From JBOGNO01 sp050747245 (GTDB lineage: Bacteria > Acidobacteriota > Terriglobia > Acidiferrales > UBA7541), in NCBI GenBank assembly GCA_050747245.1, contig JBOGNO010000007.1, positions 1-64,000 of the forward strand: DNA of 64,000 nucleotides, written 5' to 3'. The translations under genes were made by a program, and so were the position numbers. Positions 10,334 to 19,692 of the stretch are shown piece after piece. The notes beneath the pieces were generated by a model. It saw nothing but the letters and a program-made list of their open reading frames with translations. It ran no database searches and was not told the origin of the DNA. The first letter of the stretch is position 1. Every line of letters begins with the position of its first letter.

Positions 10334-11352
10334 TTCTTCCGAGGCCGTGGGGATGGTCTACGCCCCGCGGATTCGACGAGCGCTGCGGCAATCAACGGCA
10401 GCAGAATCTCATGGTGGCCGGTAAGGGCGTAGCCGCGTGAGCCGCGCGCCGTAGCCGTGGGGCGATGCACGACGTTCTGCAGCGGGCGATAGTGCTGGAT
10501 AAAATCAAAATTCGCGGTGGTGATGGGCGCGAGCGCAGTGCCGAGATTGCGCACGACGGTGACGGCCTTCAGAAAAATTTCGGGGAGCAAAACAGCCGAG
10601 CCCCAGTTGAGATAGACGCCGCCGGGATGCATGCGTTTTACCAGGGCGCAAAACAGGCGGAAATCATGATGCGTGGCTGCGCCGAGAGCCTCGCCTACAG
10701 CGGAGCGGTGCATATGCGGGATATCTGCGCCGATGGCCAGATGCACGGTGACAGGAATTCGGGCGCGAAAAGCGGCGGCGAGGAGGCTCTGGCCCGGGCA
10801 GCGGAGTTTTAGACGGCCGCTCGCAAGGAGTTTTCCGGCGGCTTCGCCCAGGCCGATGCCGCTATGCCACGCACCGACTGCGGCTTCGTTCAAGTACAGG
10901 CCGGTCTCTTCAGCCATGCCGAATTTCCCGCGCCCCAGGGCAGCGTCCACGTCCTCCGAAGTATTTCCAGCCAAGGCGATCTCAAAATCGTGGACCATGG
11001 CGGCGCCGTTCATGGCAATGGCGCTGACGAAACCGCAACGCATCAGATCGATGAGAACGGGCGCCAGGCCGACTTTAATCACGTGACCGCCGAGGCCCCA
11101 GAGAACGGCGCGACCGCTTCGGCGAGCGCGCTCGATGGCCGTAGCCACGGCGCGCAGGTCGTTGCCGGCCAGGATGCGCGGCAGAGAATCGAGGAACTCG
11201 CGAAAGCTTCCGCCGCGGCGATGAGGCCGCGCGAAATCGCGGATGTGAACTTTGCTGGGGCGGCTGGCGAGGGGATACGTTCGCAGAGCCGTGAATTGCA
11301 GCGGCTCAATCGAATACTGACTGGCGGATATTCGAATGGGTTTCGGGCTCAC
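10330..11352 (-). CDS. Deoxyhypusine synthase-like protein of unknown role
   Basis: A 340-residue soluble protein starting at a GTG. It looks like bacterial members distantly related to deoxyhypusine synthase. It has a Rossmann-type core (WGLGGHVIKVGLAPVLIDLM), a conserved central stretch (AIAMNGAAMVHDFEIALAG) and a C-terminal stretch (ALTGHHEILLPLIAAALVE). The classical synthase makes deoxyhypusine on eIF5A, which bacteria lack, so the reaction here is probably different, perhaps on a polyamine or another NAD-dependent substrate. I do not see the canonical active-site lysine motif with confidence. It is coupled by a 4-nt overlap to the CPBP protease gene. The family call is moderate and no function is assigned. 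Confidence 0.5.
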   Translation of the reverse strand: MSPKPIRISASQYSIEPLQFTALRTYPLASRPSKVHIRDFARPHRRGGSFREFLDSLPRILAGNDLRAVATAIERARRSGRAVLWGLGGHVIKVGLAPVLIDLMRCGFVSAIAMNGAAMVHDFEIALAGNTSEDVDAALGRGKFGMAEETGLYLNEAAVGAWHSGIGLGEAAGKLLASGRLKLRCPGQSLLAAAFRARIPVTVHLAIGADIPHMHRSAVGEALGAATHHDFRLFCALVKRMHPGGVYLNWGSAVLLPEIFLKAVTVVRNLGTALAPITTANFDFIQHYRPLQNVVHRPTATARGSRGYALTGHHEILLPLIAAALVESAGRRPSPRPRKK

Positions 11353-11443
11353 CGGGTGCGGCGCACTCCCGCAGGCAAATCAGAAACGCAAGCAATGTAA
11401 AGCAGAAAGGAACTGGGTGCAAGTAAGCGAGGATGGGTCACGG

Positions 11444-14272
11444 CTATTTTCCGGGCCTCGAGGCGCCCGCCGCGGAGGTGGGGAGGGCTGGGAAAGCCCG
11501 AGCGAGGACTTGACCGGTGTAGGATTTTTTTATGCGCGCGACCTGCTCGGGCGTGCCCTGGGCAACGATGCGGCCTCCCGAATCGCCGCCCTCGGGACCC
11601 AGGTCAATGATCCAGTCGGCCTGTTTGATAACGTCGAGATGATGTTCGATGACGATGACGGTATTGCCGAGATCTACGAGACGGTTCAGCACGTCCATCA
11701 ATTTCTTGACGTCGTCGAAATGGAGGCCGGTGGTGGGTTCGTCGAGAATGTAAAGGGTGCGCCCGGTCTGGCGGCGGGAAAGCTCGCGAGCAAGCTTGGT
11801 GCGCTGGGCCTCGCCGCCGGAAAGCGTAGTGGCGGACTGCCCCAGCTGGATGTAACCCAGGCCGACATCTACTAGGGTCTGGAGCTTTTGTTGGATGGTA
11901 GGGATATTTTCGAGGATGCCGAGAGCCTCCTCGATGGGCATATCGAGCAAATCGGAAATGGAGTGACCTTTGTAGCGCACGGCGAGGGTTTCGGCATTGT
12001 AGCGCCGGCGGCGGCAGACTTCACAAGTAACGTACACGTCGGGAAGGAAGTTCATTTCGATGCGGCGCAAGCCTTCTCCCTGACATGCTTCGCAGCGGCC
12101 CCCTTTTACGTTGAAGCTGAAGCGTCCCGGCCGGTAGCCGCGCTCGCGGGATTCGGGAAGCATGGCGAATAGCTCGCGAATGGGGCCGAACACCCCGGTG
12201 TATGTGGCCGGATTTGAGCGAGGCGTACGGCCGATGGGGGCCTGGTCAATTTCAACAACCTTGTCTATCAGCTCAAGACCGGTAAGAGAGCGATGCGTGC
12301 CGGGAGCCTCGCGGGAGCGATACAGCCGAGCAGCGAGCGCGCGATAAAGGATGTCGTTCACAAGCGTGGATTTTCCCGAACCGGAAACGCCGGTGATGAC
12401 GATGAGCAATCCGAGGGGAAATTCGACATCCAGATTTTTCAAATTGTTTGCGCGTGCCCCAAGAATCGTGAGGCATTTGCCATTGGCGGCGCGGCGTTTC
12501 GTAGGCACAGGAATCGCGACAGCGCCGGAAAGATATTTTCCAGTCAGCGAGGCAGGATTTTTCGCCACAGCGGCAGGGGTTCCCGAAGCGACCAGGAAGC
12601 CCCCGGCCTTGCCGGCGCCCGGGCCGAGGTCCACGACGTAGTCGGCGCGGCGGATGGTTTCCTCATCGTGTTCGACGACGAGGACAGTGTTGCCGAGGTC
12701 GCGGAGGGTTTCGAGAGTGGACAGAAGGCGGCCGTTATCGCGAGCGTGCAGACCGATGGAAGGCTCGTCGAGAACGTAAAGAACTCCGCGCAGACGCGAA
12801 CCGATTTGTGTGGCTAGGCGAATGCGCTGCGCTTCACCGCCCGATAGCGTGGCGGCAGAGCGGTCAAGAGTCAGATAGTTCAGGCCAACGGCCAAAAGGA
12901 AATCGAGCCGCTCGCCGATTTGGGAGAGCGGCCGGCCGGCAATGGCCTGCTGGCGCTCTGTGAGCTTGGCAAGAATCTTGTCCACGGCGCGGCGGGCTTC
13001 GGAGATGGACAAAGCCGTGAAATCCGAAATCGAATAGCTAGCCAGTTTGACGGCCAGGCTTTCCGGGCGAAGGCGTTTTTCGCCACAAGACTTGCACGGC
13101 ACCGGAGACATGTACTGTGAGATCCACTCGCGGTATCCATCGGATGTGGACTCACTGAAATTGTGTTCCAGAAAACCGAGAATGCCCTGAAATTCGAATT
13201 CCTTCGAGGAATGTCCGTTGGGAGGATTGCCCTGAAGGATGAGATTTTGAGTCTTTCGCGGGAAATTTTCGAACGGCGTTTTTAAATCGAAATGATAGGC
13301 ATAGGCCGCGAGGCTTAGCGTGCGCTGCAAGAGCGCCGAGCCGGAGCCGGGGCCGAGGCCGCCTTCGAAGAGAGGTTTGGACCAGTCCACGATGACTTTT
13401 CCGGGGTCGAAATCGTATTTGGAGCCGAGGCCGTTGCATTCCGGGCAGGCGCCGTAAGGGGAATTAAAGCTGAAGGAGCGCGGCTCGAGTTCCGGCACGG
13501 AGATGCCGCAGTCGGGACACGCAAGCTTTTCGGAGTAGAGATGCTCCTCGCCGCCGACGATGGCAATGGTGACGATGCCATCGGTCAGTTTCAGAGCGGT
13601 AGCGATGGATTGCTCGAGGCGCGAGGAAATTCCTGCACGCACAAGCAAGCGGTCCACAACGATATCGATGGTGTGATTCTTGCGGCGATCGAGTGAGGGG
13701 GGATCGTCGAGGCTGAAGAGCTGGCCATCAATGCGCGCGCGAGAGAATCCCTGGCGCGCATACTTTTCGAAATCCTTTCGGAATTCGCCTTTGCGGCCGC
13801 GAACGACGGGAGCAAGAATCATGACGCGCTCTTCCGTTTTGAGAGCGAGGACCGATTGAACAATCTGCTCTGTGGATTGCCGGGAGATGGGCTTCCCACA
13901 ATTACTGCAATGCGGGGCGCCGATGGAGCTGAAGACCACCCGCAGATAGTCATAGATTTCGGTGATGGTGCCGACTGTGGACCGTGGCGAGCGCGTCGTG
14001 GTTTTCTGCTCGATAGCGATGGAGGGTGAGAGGCCTTCGACGGAATCCACGTCGGGGCGCTCCATCTGATCCAGGAACTGGCGAGCATAGGCGGAGAGGG
14101 ATTCAACGTAGCGCCGCTGACCCTCGGCATAAAGTGTGTCGAAAGCCAGCGAGGATTTGCCAGAGCCTGAAAGTCCGGTGATAACCGTCAGGCTGTTGCG
14201 CGGGATCTCAAGATTAATGTTCTTAAGATTGTGCTGGCGGGCGCCGCGGACGACAATTTGTTTTGTTCCCAT
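11444..14272 (-). CDS. uvrA: Excinuclease ABC subunit A
   Basis: The damage-recognition ATPase of nucleotide excision repair, about 942 residues and the usual length. Two ABC ATPase modules are visible, with Walker A at residues 33-41 (GLSGSGKSS) and again in the second half (GVSGSGKST). The signature motif LSGGEAQR occurs in both halves. Zinc-binding cysteine pairs are present (CSNCGK, CPDCG, CPECNG, CEACQGEG, CEVCRRRR). The DNA-binding RYVESLSAYARQFL segment is intact. The start is the ATG at 14272 (MGTKQIVVRGARQ); the 16 codons upstream are not family-like. uvrB and uvrC are not in the window. Confidence 0.97.
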   Translation of the reverse strand: MGTKQIVVRGARQHNLKNINLEIPRNSLTVITGLSGSGKSSLAFDTLYAEGQRRYVESLSAYARQFLDQMERPDVDSVEGLSPSIAIEQKTTTRSPRSTVGTITEIYDYLRVVFSSIGAPHCSNCGKPISRQSTEQIVQSVLALKTEERVMILAPVVRGRKGEFRKDFEKYARQGFSRARIDGQLFSLDDPPSLDRRKNHTIDIVVDRLLVRAGISSRLEQSIATALKLTDGIVTIAIVGGEEHLYSEKLACPDCGISVPELEPRSFSFNSPYGACPECNGLGSKYDFDPGKVIVDWSKPLFEGGLGPGSGSALLQRTLSLAAYAYHFDLKTPFENFPRKTQNLILQGNPPNGHSSKEFEFQGILGFLEHNFSESTSDGYREWISQYMSPVPCKSCGEKRLRPESLAVKLASYSISDFTALSISEARRAVDKILAKLTERQQAIAGRPLSQIGERLDFLLAVGLNYLTLDRSAATLSGGEAQRIRLATQIGSRLRGVLYVLDEPSIGLHARDNGRLLSTLETLRDLGNTVLVVEHDEETIRRADYVVDLGPGAGKAGGFLVASGTPAAVAKNPASLTGKYLSGAVAIPVPTKRRAANGKCLTILGARANNLKNLDVEFPLGLLIVITGVSGSGKSTLVNDILYRALAARLYRSREAPGTHRSLTGLELIDKVVEIDQAPIGRTPRSNPATYTGVFGPIRELFAMLPESRERGYRPGRFSFNVKGGRCEACQGEGLRRIEMNFLPDVYVTCEVCRRRRYNAETLAVRYKGHSISDLLDMPIEEALGILENIPTIQQKLQTLVDVGLGYIQLGQSATTLSGGEAQRTKLARELSRRQTGRTLYILDEPTTGLHFDDVKKLMDVLNRLVDLGNTVIVIEHHLDVIKQADWIIDLGPEGGDSGGRIVAQGTPEQVARIKKSYTGQVLARAFPALPTSAAGASRPGK

Positions 14273-14798
14273 TAGCGAACCATCGGCCGCAATGGTGACT
14301 CCCCCAGACAGCAGAGACACTGCGCCCAGAATAATCTTTCACAATAGCAAGCGGGGCTCGACCGGGTCAAGTGAGGACCAGAAAGCGAAAGAATCAAGAG
14401 GCCTGTGGAAGGTACTGGGCCGGAGAATTTACTGGCGACGATTCATTTTTACTCCGTGGAACCCAAGCAGGGTATTTGTTTTCAGTAAGTTGGCTTTGGC
14501 TCCCAGCGTGCGACTGAATTACGCGTCAGGGGAAGGGAAAGTCGAGGATCCCTTTAGGGGATTGAGGGCTGGGCCGGCTTCCTTTCCCCTAGACCTCTCC
14601 CGTCGCGCCTACCGAAATAAACCTACCCTCGAAGCGACGGGAGTGACTTAAGTTACCCTCTAAGCTCAGAGCCGTCCATCTCGCTCCGATTCACGTCGGG
14701 CGTCTGCCGCAATCGCCGAAAAGCCGACGGTAGAAAACTCCGCAGCAGCCTTACTACAATTCGCTACAATGTTGGCCGCAGGGAGGATTTCGCGGAAC
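14273..14798. other. Intergenic region between uvrA and the Ni/Co transporter
   Basis: The two genes diverge from this stretch, so it should contain both promoters. I see no gene. A lone copy of the dispersed repeat core lies at 14475-14492. An inverted repeat, CCCGTCGC near 14598-14605 with GCGACGGG near 14635-14642, encloses about 29 nt and could form a hairpin in the transporter leader. It does not match a cobalamin box or any NiCo riboswitch I can recognise. Confidence 0.5.
14475..14492 (+). repeat. Lone core of the dispersed repeat
   Basis: TTTGTTTTCAGTAAGTTG differs at only two positions from the core in clusters A and B. The box expected 27 nt upstream (14448-14459) is not recognisable, so this is a decayed or core-only copy. 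Confidence 0.55.
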
Positions 14799-15608
14799 AT
14801 GATCAGTCCGCTGGCCATAATCGCGCTCGGATTCTTTCTGGGGATGCGCCACGCGACGGATCCAGACCACGTGATCGCGGTGACCACGATTGTGGCGCGG
14901 CATCGCAAAATCCGAGTTGCGGCGTTCATCGGCGCGTTCTGGGGCGTGGGTCACTCGCTGACGATCCTTGGGGTTGGCGGCGGCATCATTCTATTGGGCT
15001 GGGTGATTCCTGCGCGCCTCGGGCTTTCCATGGAGTTTTCCGTCGGATTGATGCTGATTCTTCTGGGCATCCTGAATCTGACGGGAATGCTGCGATGGAT
15101 TTCGGAGACATTCACGTCCGGAGGGAAATTCGATATCCGCTTTCATGAGCGCCCGGATAGTCACGGCGAATACATCCATACGCATGTGCACAGTCACAAT
15201 TCGGAATCTCCTTCGCACGATCCGGAACGATCGCCGTTGAGCTGGCTCGACCGGCATCTTGGGCGTTTGGGCATTTATCAAGCCGCGCGCCCCTTGGTGG
15301 TAGGGATTGTGCATGGACTGGCGGGTTCGGCTGCAGTGGCGCTGCTGGTGCTCGCGGCGATACCGAAGGCGGCGTGGGCAGTTGGCTATCTGCTCATTTT
15401 TGGGATTGGAACGATCGCGGGAATGATGCTCATCACCGGAGCGATTGCGTTGCCTTTTGCATACTCCGAAAAAATCTCGCTGAAAATGAACCGCTGGTTG
15501 AGGGTTGCCTCCGGACTGATCAGCCTGGGATTTGGGCTATTTCTTGCGTATCAGTTCGGATTTGTCCACGGCTTGTTCACCGGACATCCACAATGGCAAC
15601 CGCGGTAG
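14799..15608 (+). CDS. Nickel/cobalt transporter of the NiCoT/UreH-like family
   Basis: An inner-membrane protein of about 269 residues. The metal signature RHATDPDHV in the first helices and GVGHSLTILG shortly after match the HX4DH and GHS motifs of NiCoT permeases. A His-rich cytoplasmic loop (HGEYIHTHVHSHN) separates the two helix bundles, as in many Ni/Co carriers. A second conserved half follows (VVGIVHGLAGSAAVALLVL). An alternative ATG at 14769 adds ten residues. The one at 14799 follows GGGAGGA (14781-14787) and begins directly at the first helix, so it is preferred. No hydrogenase or urease genes are nearby, so whether nickel or cobalt is carried is open. Confidence 0.82.
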   Translation: MISPLAIIALGFFLGMRHATDPDHVIAVTTIVARHRKIRVAAFIGAFWGVGHSLTILGVGGGIILLGWVIPARLGLSMEFSVGLMLILLGILNLTGMLRWISETFTSGGKFDIRFHERPDSHGEYIHTHVHSHNSESPSHDPERSPLSWLDRHLGRLGIYQAARPLVVGIVHGLAGSAAVALLVLAAIPKAAWAVGYLLIFGIGTIAGMMLITGAIALPFAYSEKISLKMNRWLRVASGLISLGFGLFLAYQFGFVHGLFTGHPQWQPR

Positions 15609-15667
15609 GCGTCGCGGAGCGGCCCGACGTGATTGAAATTTCTTTCGCGAGTCACACCATAAAAAAT

Positions 15668-15743
15668 TGGGGCGTGGTCCAATTGGCAGGACGCTGCACT
15701 GTTAATGCAGACGGTGGAGGTTCGAATCCTCCCGCCCCAGCCA
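15668..15743 (+). tRNA. tRNA-Asn (anticodon GTT)
   Basis: The cloverleaf is complete: acceptor stem TGGGGCG/CGCCCCA, anticodon loop CTGTTAA giving GUU, T arm with GGTTCGAATCC, discriminator G at 15740 and an encoded CCA at 15741-15743. It stands alone, about 60 nt after the Ni/Co transporter. Confidence 0.97.
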
Positions 15744-15815
15744 TCGCCTTCGAGTCTTGGGATGTTCCGGCCCAAGAAGAATGCCCTCCACCTGGAACTC
15801 AACGAACCCGCAGAG

Positions 15816-16559
15816 TCAAGCCGCAAAGACTTTACGGAAAAGCTGAATCATTTCGGCGAAGGCCAGGTCGGTTGCTTCCGGATCGAAGCGCGGCCCTTCA
15901 TCACGCATGAAAGCGTGCTCGGCGGGATAGAGCGAAGTGCGAAAGTTCACCCCTGCGCGGTGCAGCGCGCGGTCAATTAATTCGCGGCCTTCAGCAGGGA
16001 CGTGGGGATCTTTCGTGCCGAATACCAAGAGCAGCTCGCCACGGATTTCAGAAGCGTGGGCGAGCGATCCGGCATCGGCGTCCTGCCCCAGCTTGCCATC
16101 ATGAATGCCTGTGCCGTAGAAGCACACCGTGGCGCGCACATCCGGCTGCAGGGCGGCGCGGAACGCGAGGTGGCCTCCGATGCAGAAACCCATGGCGCCG
16201 ATCTTTCCGGGCGCGACGCGAGGATGATGGGAGAGCCAGTCGAGGCCCGCACGGCGATCGGCGTCAATGTGCGCGACGGGGGTTTTCGCAGCGTCCTGCA
16301 AGCCGCGCGTGCGGCCGGCGTCGTCGAAAGGAATCACGGTGCCGGGCGACTCGATGCGGCGATAAATCTCCGGCGCGGCGGCGACAAATCCATAGCCCGC
16401 GAGCCGCACGCAAGCGCGCAGCATCGGCGGCGTAAGCTGAAAAATATCGGAATAGCACCAGATTCCGGGGAAGAGGCCTTCAGCATAGGGAGCAGCCACA
16501 AATGTGCGCATGGGGTTGCCGGACAGGGGAATGTCCGCGTACTCGGTAGTGACAATCAT
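15816..16559 (-). CDS. Dienelactone hydrolase family protein
   Basis: A soluble alpha/beta hydrolase of about 247 residues. The catalytic triad of the family can be placed: Cys126 in GFCIGGH, Asp184 in GTKDPHVP and His215 in AEHAFMRDEG. Dienelactone hydrolases open the lactone made during chloroaromatic breakdown, but most genomic homologues act on unknown esters or lactones. No aromatic-degradation genes are near. The ATG at 16559 is chosen over an in-frame TTG at 16571. Confidence 0.87.
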   Translation of the reverse strand: MIVTTEYADIPLSGNPMRTFVAAPYAEGLFPGIWCYSDIFQLTPPMLRACVRLAGYGFVAAAPEIYRRIESPGTVIPFDDAGRTRGLQDAAKTPVAHIDADRRAGLDWLSHHPRVAPGKIGAMGFCIGGHLAFRAALQPDVRATVCFYGTGIHDGKLGQDADAGSLAHASEIRGELLLVFGTKDPHVPAEGRELIDRALHRAGVNFRTSLYPAEHAFMRDEGPRFDPEATDLAFAEMIQLFRKVFAA

Positions 16560-16632
16560 CCGATTATGCAACGCGACGCATTAGTTTGGAGGTCGGGCGG
16601 GAATAGCGCCGCCGCTGCGGCGAGGCCGTGAG

Positions 16633-17004
16633 TCACTCCTTCTCCGTTGGGTAACCTGCTTCGCACCATCCGCGCCAGCCCCCATCCATCGACAGAACAT
16701 TTGTATAGCCCATCTTCTGGAGATTGTCGGCGACTAGAGCCGAGCGGAATCCGCCACCGCAATAAAGCACGAGTGGGACGGATTTATCTGGAATGGTCTG
16801 TTCGATATCGCGCTCGATGATGCCTTTGCCGAGGTGAATGGAACCCGTGATGTGCCCGCGATCCCATTCAGATTCTTCACGGGTGTCCACAAGTATGAAA
16901 TGCTCGCCAGCATCGAGGCGGCGTTTGGTTTCCACGACGTTGATTTCCCGGATGCGAGTTTTGGCGTCATTGACCAGGTTGAGAAATCCGGGTGAATGTT
17001 TCAT
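16633..17004 (-). CDS. Rhodanese-like sulfurtransferase
   Basis: A single-domain protein of 123 residues with the rhodanese fold. It has the N-terminal conserved segment ILVDTREESEWDRGHITGS, the persulfide-forming cysteine Cys82 in LYCGGGFRSA, and the C-terminal MDGGWRGW. Such proteins carry sulfane sulfur in thiosulfate or cysteine-derived sulfur transfer. It lies about 20 nt downstream of polA on the same strand and may share its transcript. Confidence 0.9.
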   Translation of the reverse strand: MKHSPGFLNLVNDAKTRIREINVVETKRRLDAGEHFILVDTREESEWDRGHITGSIHLGKGIIERDIEQTIPDKSVPLVLYCGGGFRSALVADNLQKMGYTNVLSMDGGWRGWCEAGYPTEKE

Positions 17005-17025
17005 TTCGAATCCTCCCAGCGGATT

Positions 17026-19692
17026 CTACACTTCGGTGCCGCTTGATTCCATATCCCGCCAATTAGTGCCGGATTTGAGGTCCACGACCAGGGGAACACA
17101 CAGCGCATGAACGTTTTCCATCGCATGCTTGACGAGCGGAAGCAGGCGCTTCATTTCAAGGCGAGGGCCTTCGAAGAGAAGTTCGTCGTGAACCTGAAGA
17201 ATCATGCGCGTGCGAAAATCTTCGGCGCGAAGTTTCGCGGCGATGTCAATCATAGCGAGTTTGATGAGGTCGGCGGCGGTTCCTTGCAGCGGCGTATTCA
17301 TCGCAGTGCGTTCGGCGAAACCACGGAGATTGGGTTGCGGCGAATTAATTTCCGGAATGGGGCGAGTCCGGCCGAATAGCGTTCGCGTGAAGCCAGACTG
17401 ACGCGTCTGGGCAAGCTGGCGATCGAGATATTCCTTCACGCCGCGATAGCGCGCAAAATAGGCGGCGATGAATTTCGCCGCTTCTTTCTGATCGATGCTG
17501 AGCTGGCGTGCGAGGCCGAATGGCGAGACGCCGTAAACGATTCCGAAATTGATGACCTTGGCCATGCGGCGGTGCTCGGCGGTCTGCGCGAAGGGCGCAA
17601 CTCCGAACACTTCCTGCGCCGTGCGCGCGTGAATATCCTCGCCGCGATGAAAGGCTTCGAGGAGTACAGGGTCCTCGGAAAAATGCGCGAGGAGGCGAAG
17701 CTCGATCTGCGAGTAATCCGCGGACAAGAGGACGTTTCCGGGAGCGGCGACAAATGCCGCGCGGATTTCGCGGCCCAGCTCGGAGCGCACGGGAATGTTC
17801 TGAAGATTGGGGTTCGATGAGCTGAGGCGTCCGGTTGCGGTGCCGGTCTGGCTCAGGCGCGTGTGCAGGCGGCCTGTGGCGGGATCGATGAGCTTGGGAA
17901 GGGAGTCCACGTAGGTGGACTTGAGCTTGGCGATTTCGCGGAAATCGAGGACGAGCTTTGGCAGTTCGTGGTCGAGGGCCAGCTCTTCAAGAACTTCGGC
18001 CGCGGTAGAGCGGGCTTTCATCCGGCCACGTCGCGGCGGGGGAAGCTGGAGGCGGTCGAAAAGGGCTTCGGCGAGCTGCTGCGGGGAATTGACGTTGAAT
18101 TCGTAGCCGGCGAGCGAATGGATTTTGGTTTCCAGTGCGCGAACTTCCTTTTCCATGGTTGCGGACATTTTGGCGAGGGCGTGTGGATTCACGCGGACTC
18201 CGGCACGCTCCATCTCCGCGAGCACAGGGGCGAGGGGCAGGTCGATGCGCGAATAGACGTCCGCGAGGCCCTGCGTCTCGATTTCCTTGCGAAGCACGGG
18301 CGCGAGCCTCTGCAAGAAATCGGCGCGCTCTCCAGAGGCGCCGGAAAGAGTGCGATTCAAATGGCGCACGACGACTTCGGCAAGCGCGTGATTGGCGGAT
18401 GTGGGCCGCAGGAGATAGGAATAAAGAATCACGGCGTGGCGGATGGAAGGCGAGGCCGACGATTTTTTCGATTCATTTGGGAACAAGAGAAGATGGAACA
18501 ACTTGGGATCATGCACGATGAGAGGATTTTTTGCAGCACGCAGCCATTCGCGCAGCGCCTCAAGCATCGCGCCATTTTCATCAGCGCGAACCGAACACGC
18601 GGCGCCTGCCCCGGAAGAAATTTCGAAGTCAAGGATACGAGCGCCGAATCCTTCTTCATCGGGATCCTGGCTATCGAGTGAGAACCAAATGGCTACTTCC
18701 GCCGCGTGGGGAATAGCCGAGAGATATTTCTTCAAAGCGCCAGGCGAATCGAGAGCTTGGTAGTCGGTCTTTTCCGTCGAGGGAGCGGCGGGCAAATCTT
18801 TGAGGAGCGAGGTAAAACCGAGCTCGGAGTAAAGCGCGGATAGAGAAGCAAGATCAGGAGCAGCCAACTGCAGTTGGGAAAGCTCGAGAGGCACGGGCGC
18901 GTCGTCATGAACGGTGGCAAGTTTCTTGCTGAGGCGCACGAATTCACCGCAATTTTCGAGGGCTTCGCGATAGCTGGCTTTTTTGACTTCGGCCGTGCGG
19001 CGGAGAGCTTCCTCAGCGCTGCCGAACTGCTGGATCAACTGGCGCGCGCCCACTTCGCCGATTCCGGCCTTGCGGCGCTCGCCCGGAGGCGGCGTGGCGT
19101 TGGGATCACGCGCGCCGGGAATGTTGTCAATGGAATCTCCCATCAAAGCGATGAGGTCAGTGATGCGGTTGGGCGGAACACCCATCAATTCCTCCACCTT
19201 TCCAGAATCGATGACCAGGTCGTCCTTTGAAGGATTGAGGACACTAACGGGGCCGCCGACAAGTTGCAGCAAGTCTTTATCGCCGGTGACGATGCAGATT
19301 TCGAGACCTTTTTTCACGCCCTGACGCGAGAGCGTGGCGATCAGGTCATCGGCCTCGTAGCCGGAATACTCGAGAATGGGCAAGCGCATCGCTTCGCAGT
19401 AACGGCGCACATAGGGAATCTGAACGGACAAATCCTCGGGCATGGGCGGGCGCTGGGCTTTGTATTCGGCGAAAAGCTGGTCGCGAAATGTGGGCGCAGG
19501 GTAGTCGAATACCACACCAACGTAGTCGGGTTTCTGATCGCGGAGGAGGCGCCGCATCATGACGGCAAAAAGATATGGAACCTTGGTGGGCATGCCGCGC
19601 ATTTGCAGGCGCTCCATGGGCGCGTGGTAGGCGCGAAAGATGTAGCCCATCGCATCCACCAAAAAGAGCCGCTTTGATTCGCGGGAAGCCAT
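17026..19692 (-). CDS. polA: DNA polymerase I
   Basis: About 888 residues, cytoplasmic, for Okazaki fragment processing and repair synthesis. The 5'-nuclease domain is at the N-terminus (FLVDAMGYIFRAYHA, CIVTGDKDLLQLV, RITDLIALMGDSIDNIPG). The family-A polymerase domain is at the C-terminus with motif A (DYSQIELRLLAHFSED), motif B (RRMAKVINFGIVYG) and motif C (QVHDELLFEG). The middle domain occupies the place of the 3'-5' exonuclease, but the acidic DEDD residues are not evident, so proofreading is probably lost, as in many bacteria. The start is the ATG at 19692 (MASRESKRLFL); the open frame upstream runs through a repeat and is not coding. Confidence 0.96.
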   Translation of the reverse strand: MASRESKRLFLVDAMGYIFRAYHAPMERLQMRGMPTKVPYLFAVMMRRLLRDQKPDYVGVVFDYPAPTFRDQLFAEYKAQRPPMPEDLSVQIPYVRRYCEAMRLPILEYSGYEADDLIATLSRQGVKKGLEICIVTGDKDLLQLVGGPVSVLNPSKDDLVIDSGKVEELMGVPPNRITDLIALMGDSIDNIPGARDPNATPPPGERRKAGIGEVGARQLIQQFGSAEEALRRTAEVKKASYREALENCGEFVRLSKKLATVHDDAPVPLELSQLQLAAPDLASLSALYSELGFTSLLKDLPAAPSTEKTDYQALDSPGALKKYLSAIPHAAEVAIWFSLDSQDPDEEGFGARILDFEISSGAGAACSVRADENGAMLEALREWLRAAKNPLIVHDPKLFHLLLFPNESKKSSASPSIRHAVILYSYLLRPTSANHALAEVVVRHLNRTLSGASGERADFLQRLAPVLRKEIETQGLADVYSRIDLPLAPVLAEMERAGVRVNPHALAKMSATMEKEVRALETKIHSLAGYEFNVNSPQQLAEALFDRLQLPPPRRGRMKARSTAAEVLEELALDHELPKLVLDFREIAKLKSTYVDSLPKLIDPATGRLHTRLSQTGTATGRLSSSNPNLQNIPVRSELGREIRAAFVAAPGNVLLSADYSQIELRLLAHFSEDPVLLEAFHRGEDIHARTAQEVFGVAPFAQTAEHRRMAKVINFGIVYGVSPFGLARQLSIDQKEAAKFIAAYFARYRGVKEYLDRQLAQTRQSGFTRTLFGRTRPIPEINSPQPNLRGFAERTAMNTPLQGTAADLIKLAMIDIAAKLRAEDFRTRMILQVHDELLFEGPRLEMKRLLPLVKHAMENVHALCVPLVVDLKSGTNWRDMESSGTEV

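Noticed and set aside
14273..14798. Cobalamin or NiCo riboswitch upstream of the Ni/Co transporter
   Set aside because: No B12-box or NiCo-type conserved core could be read; only a loose inverted repeat is present.
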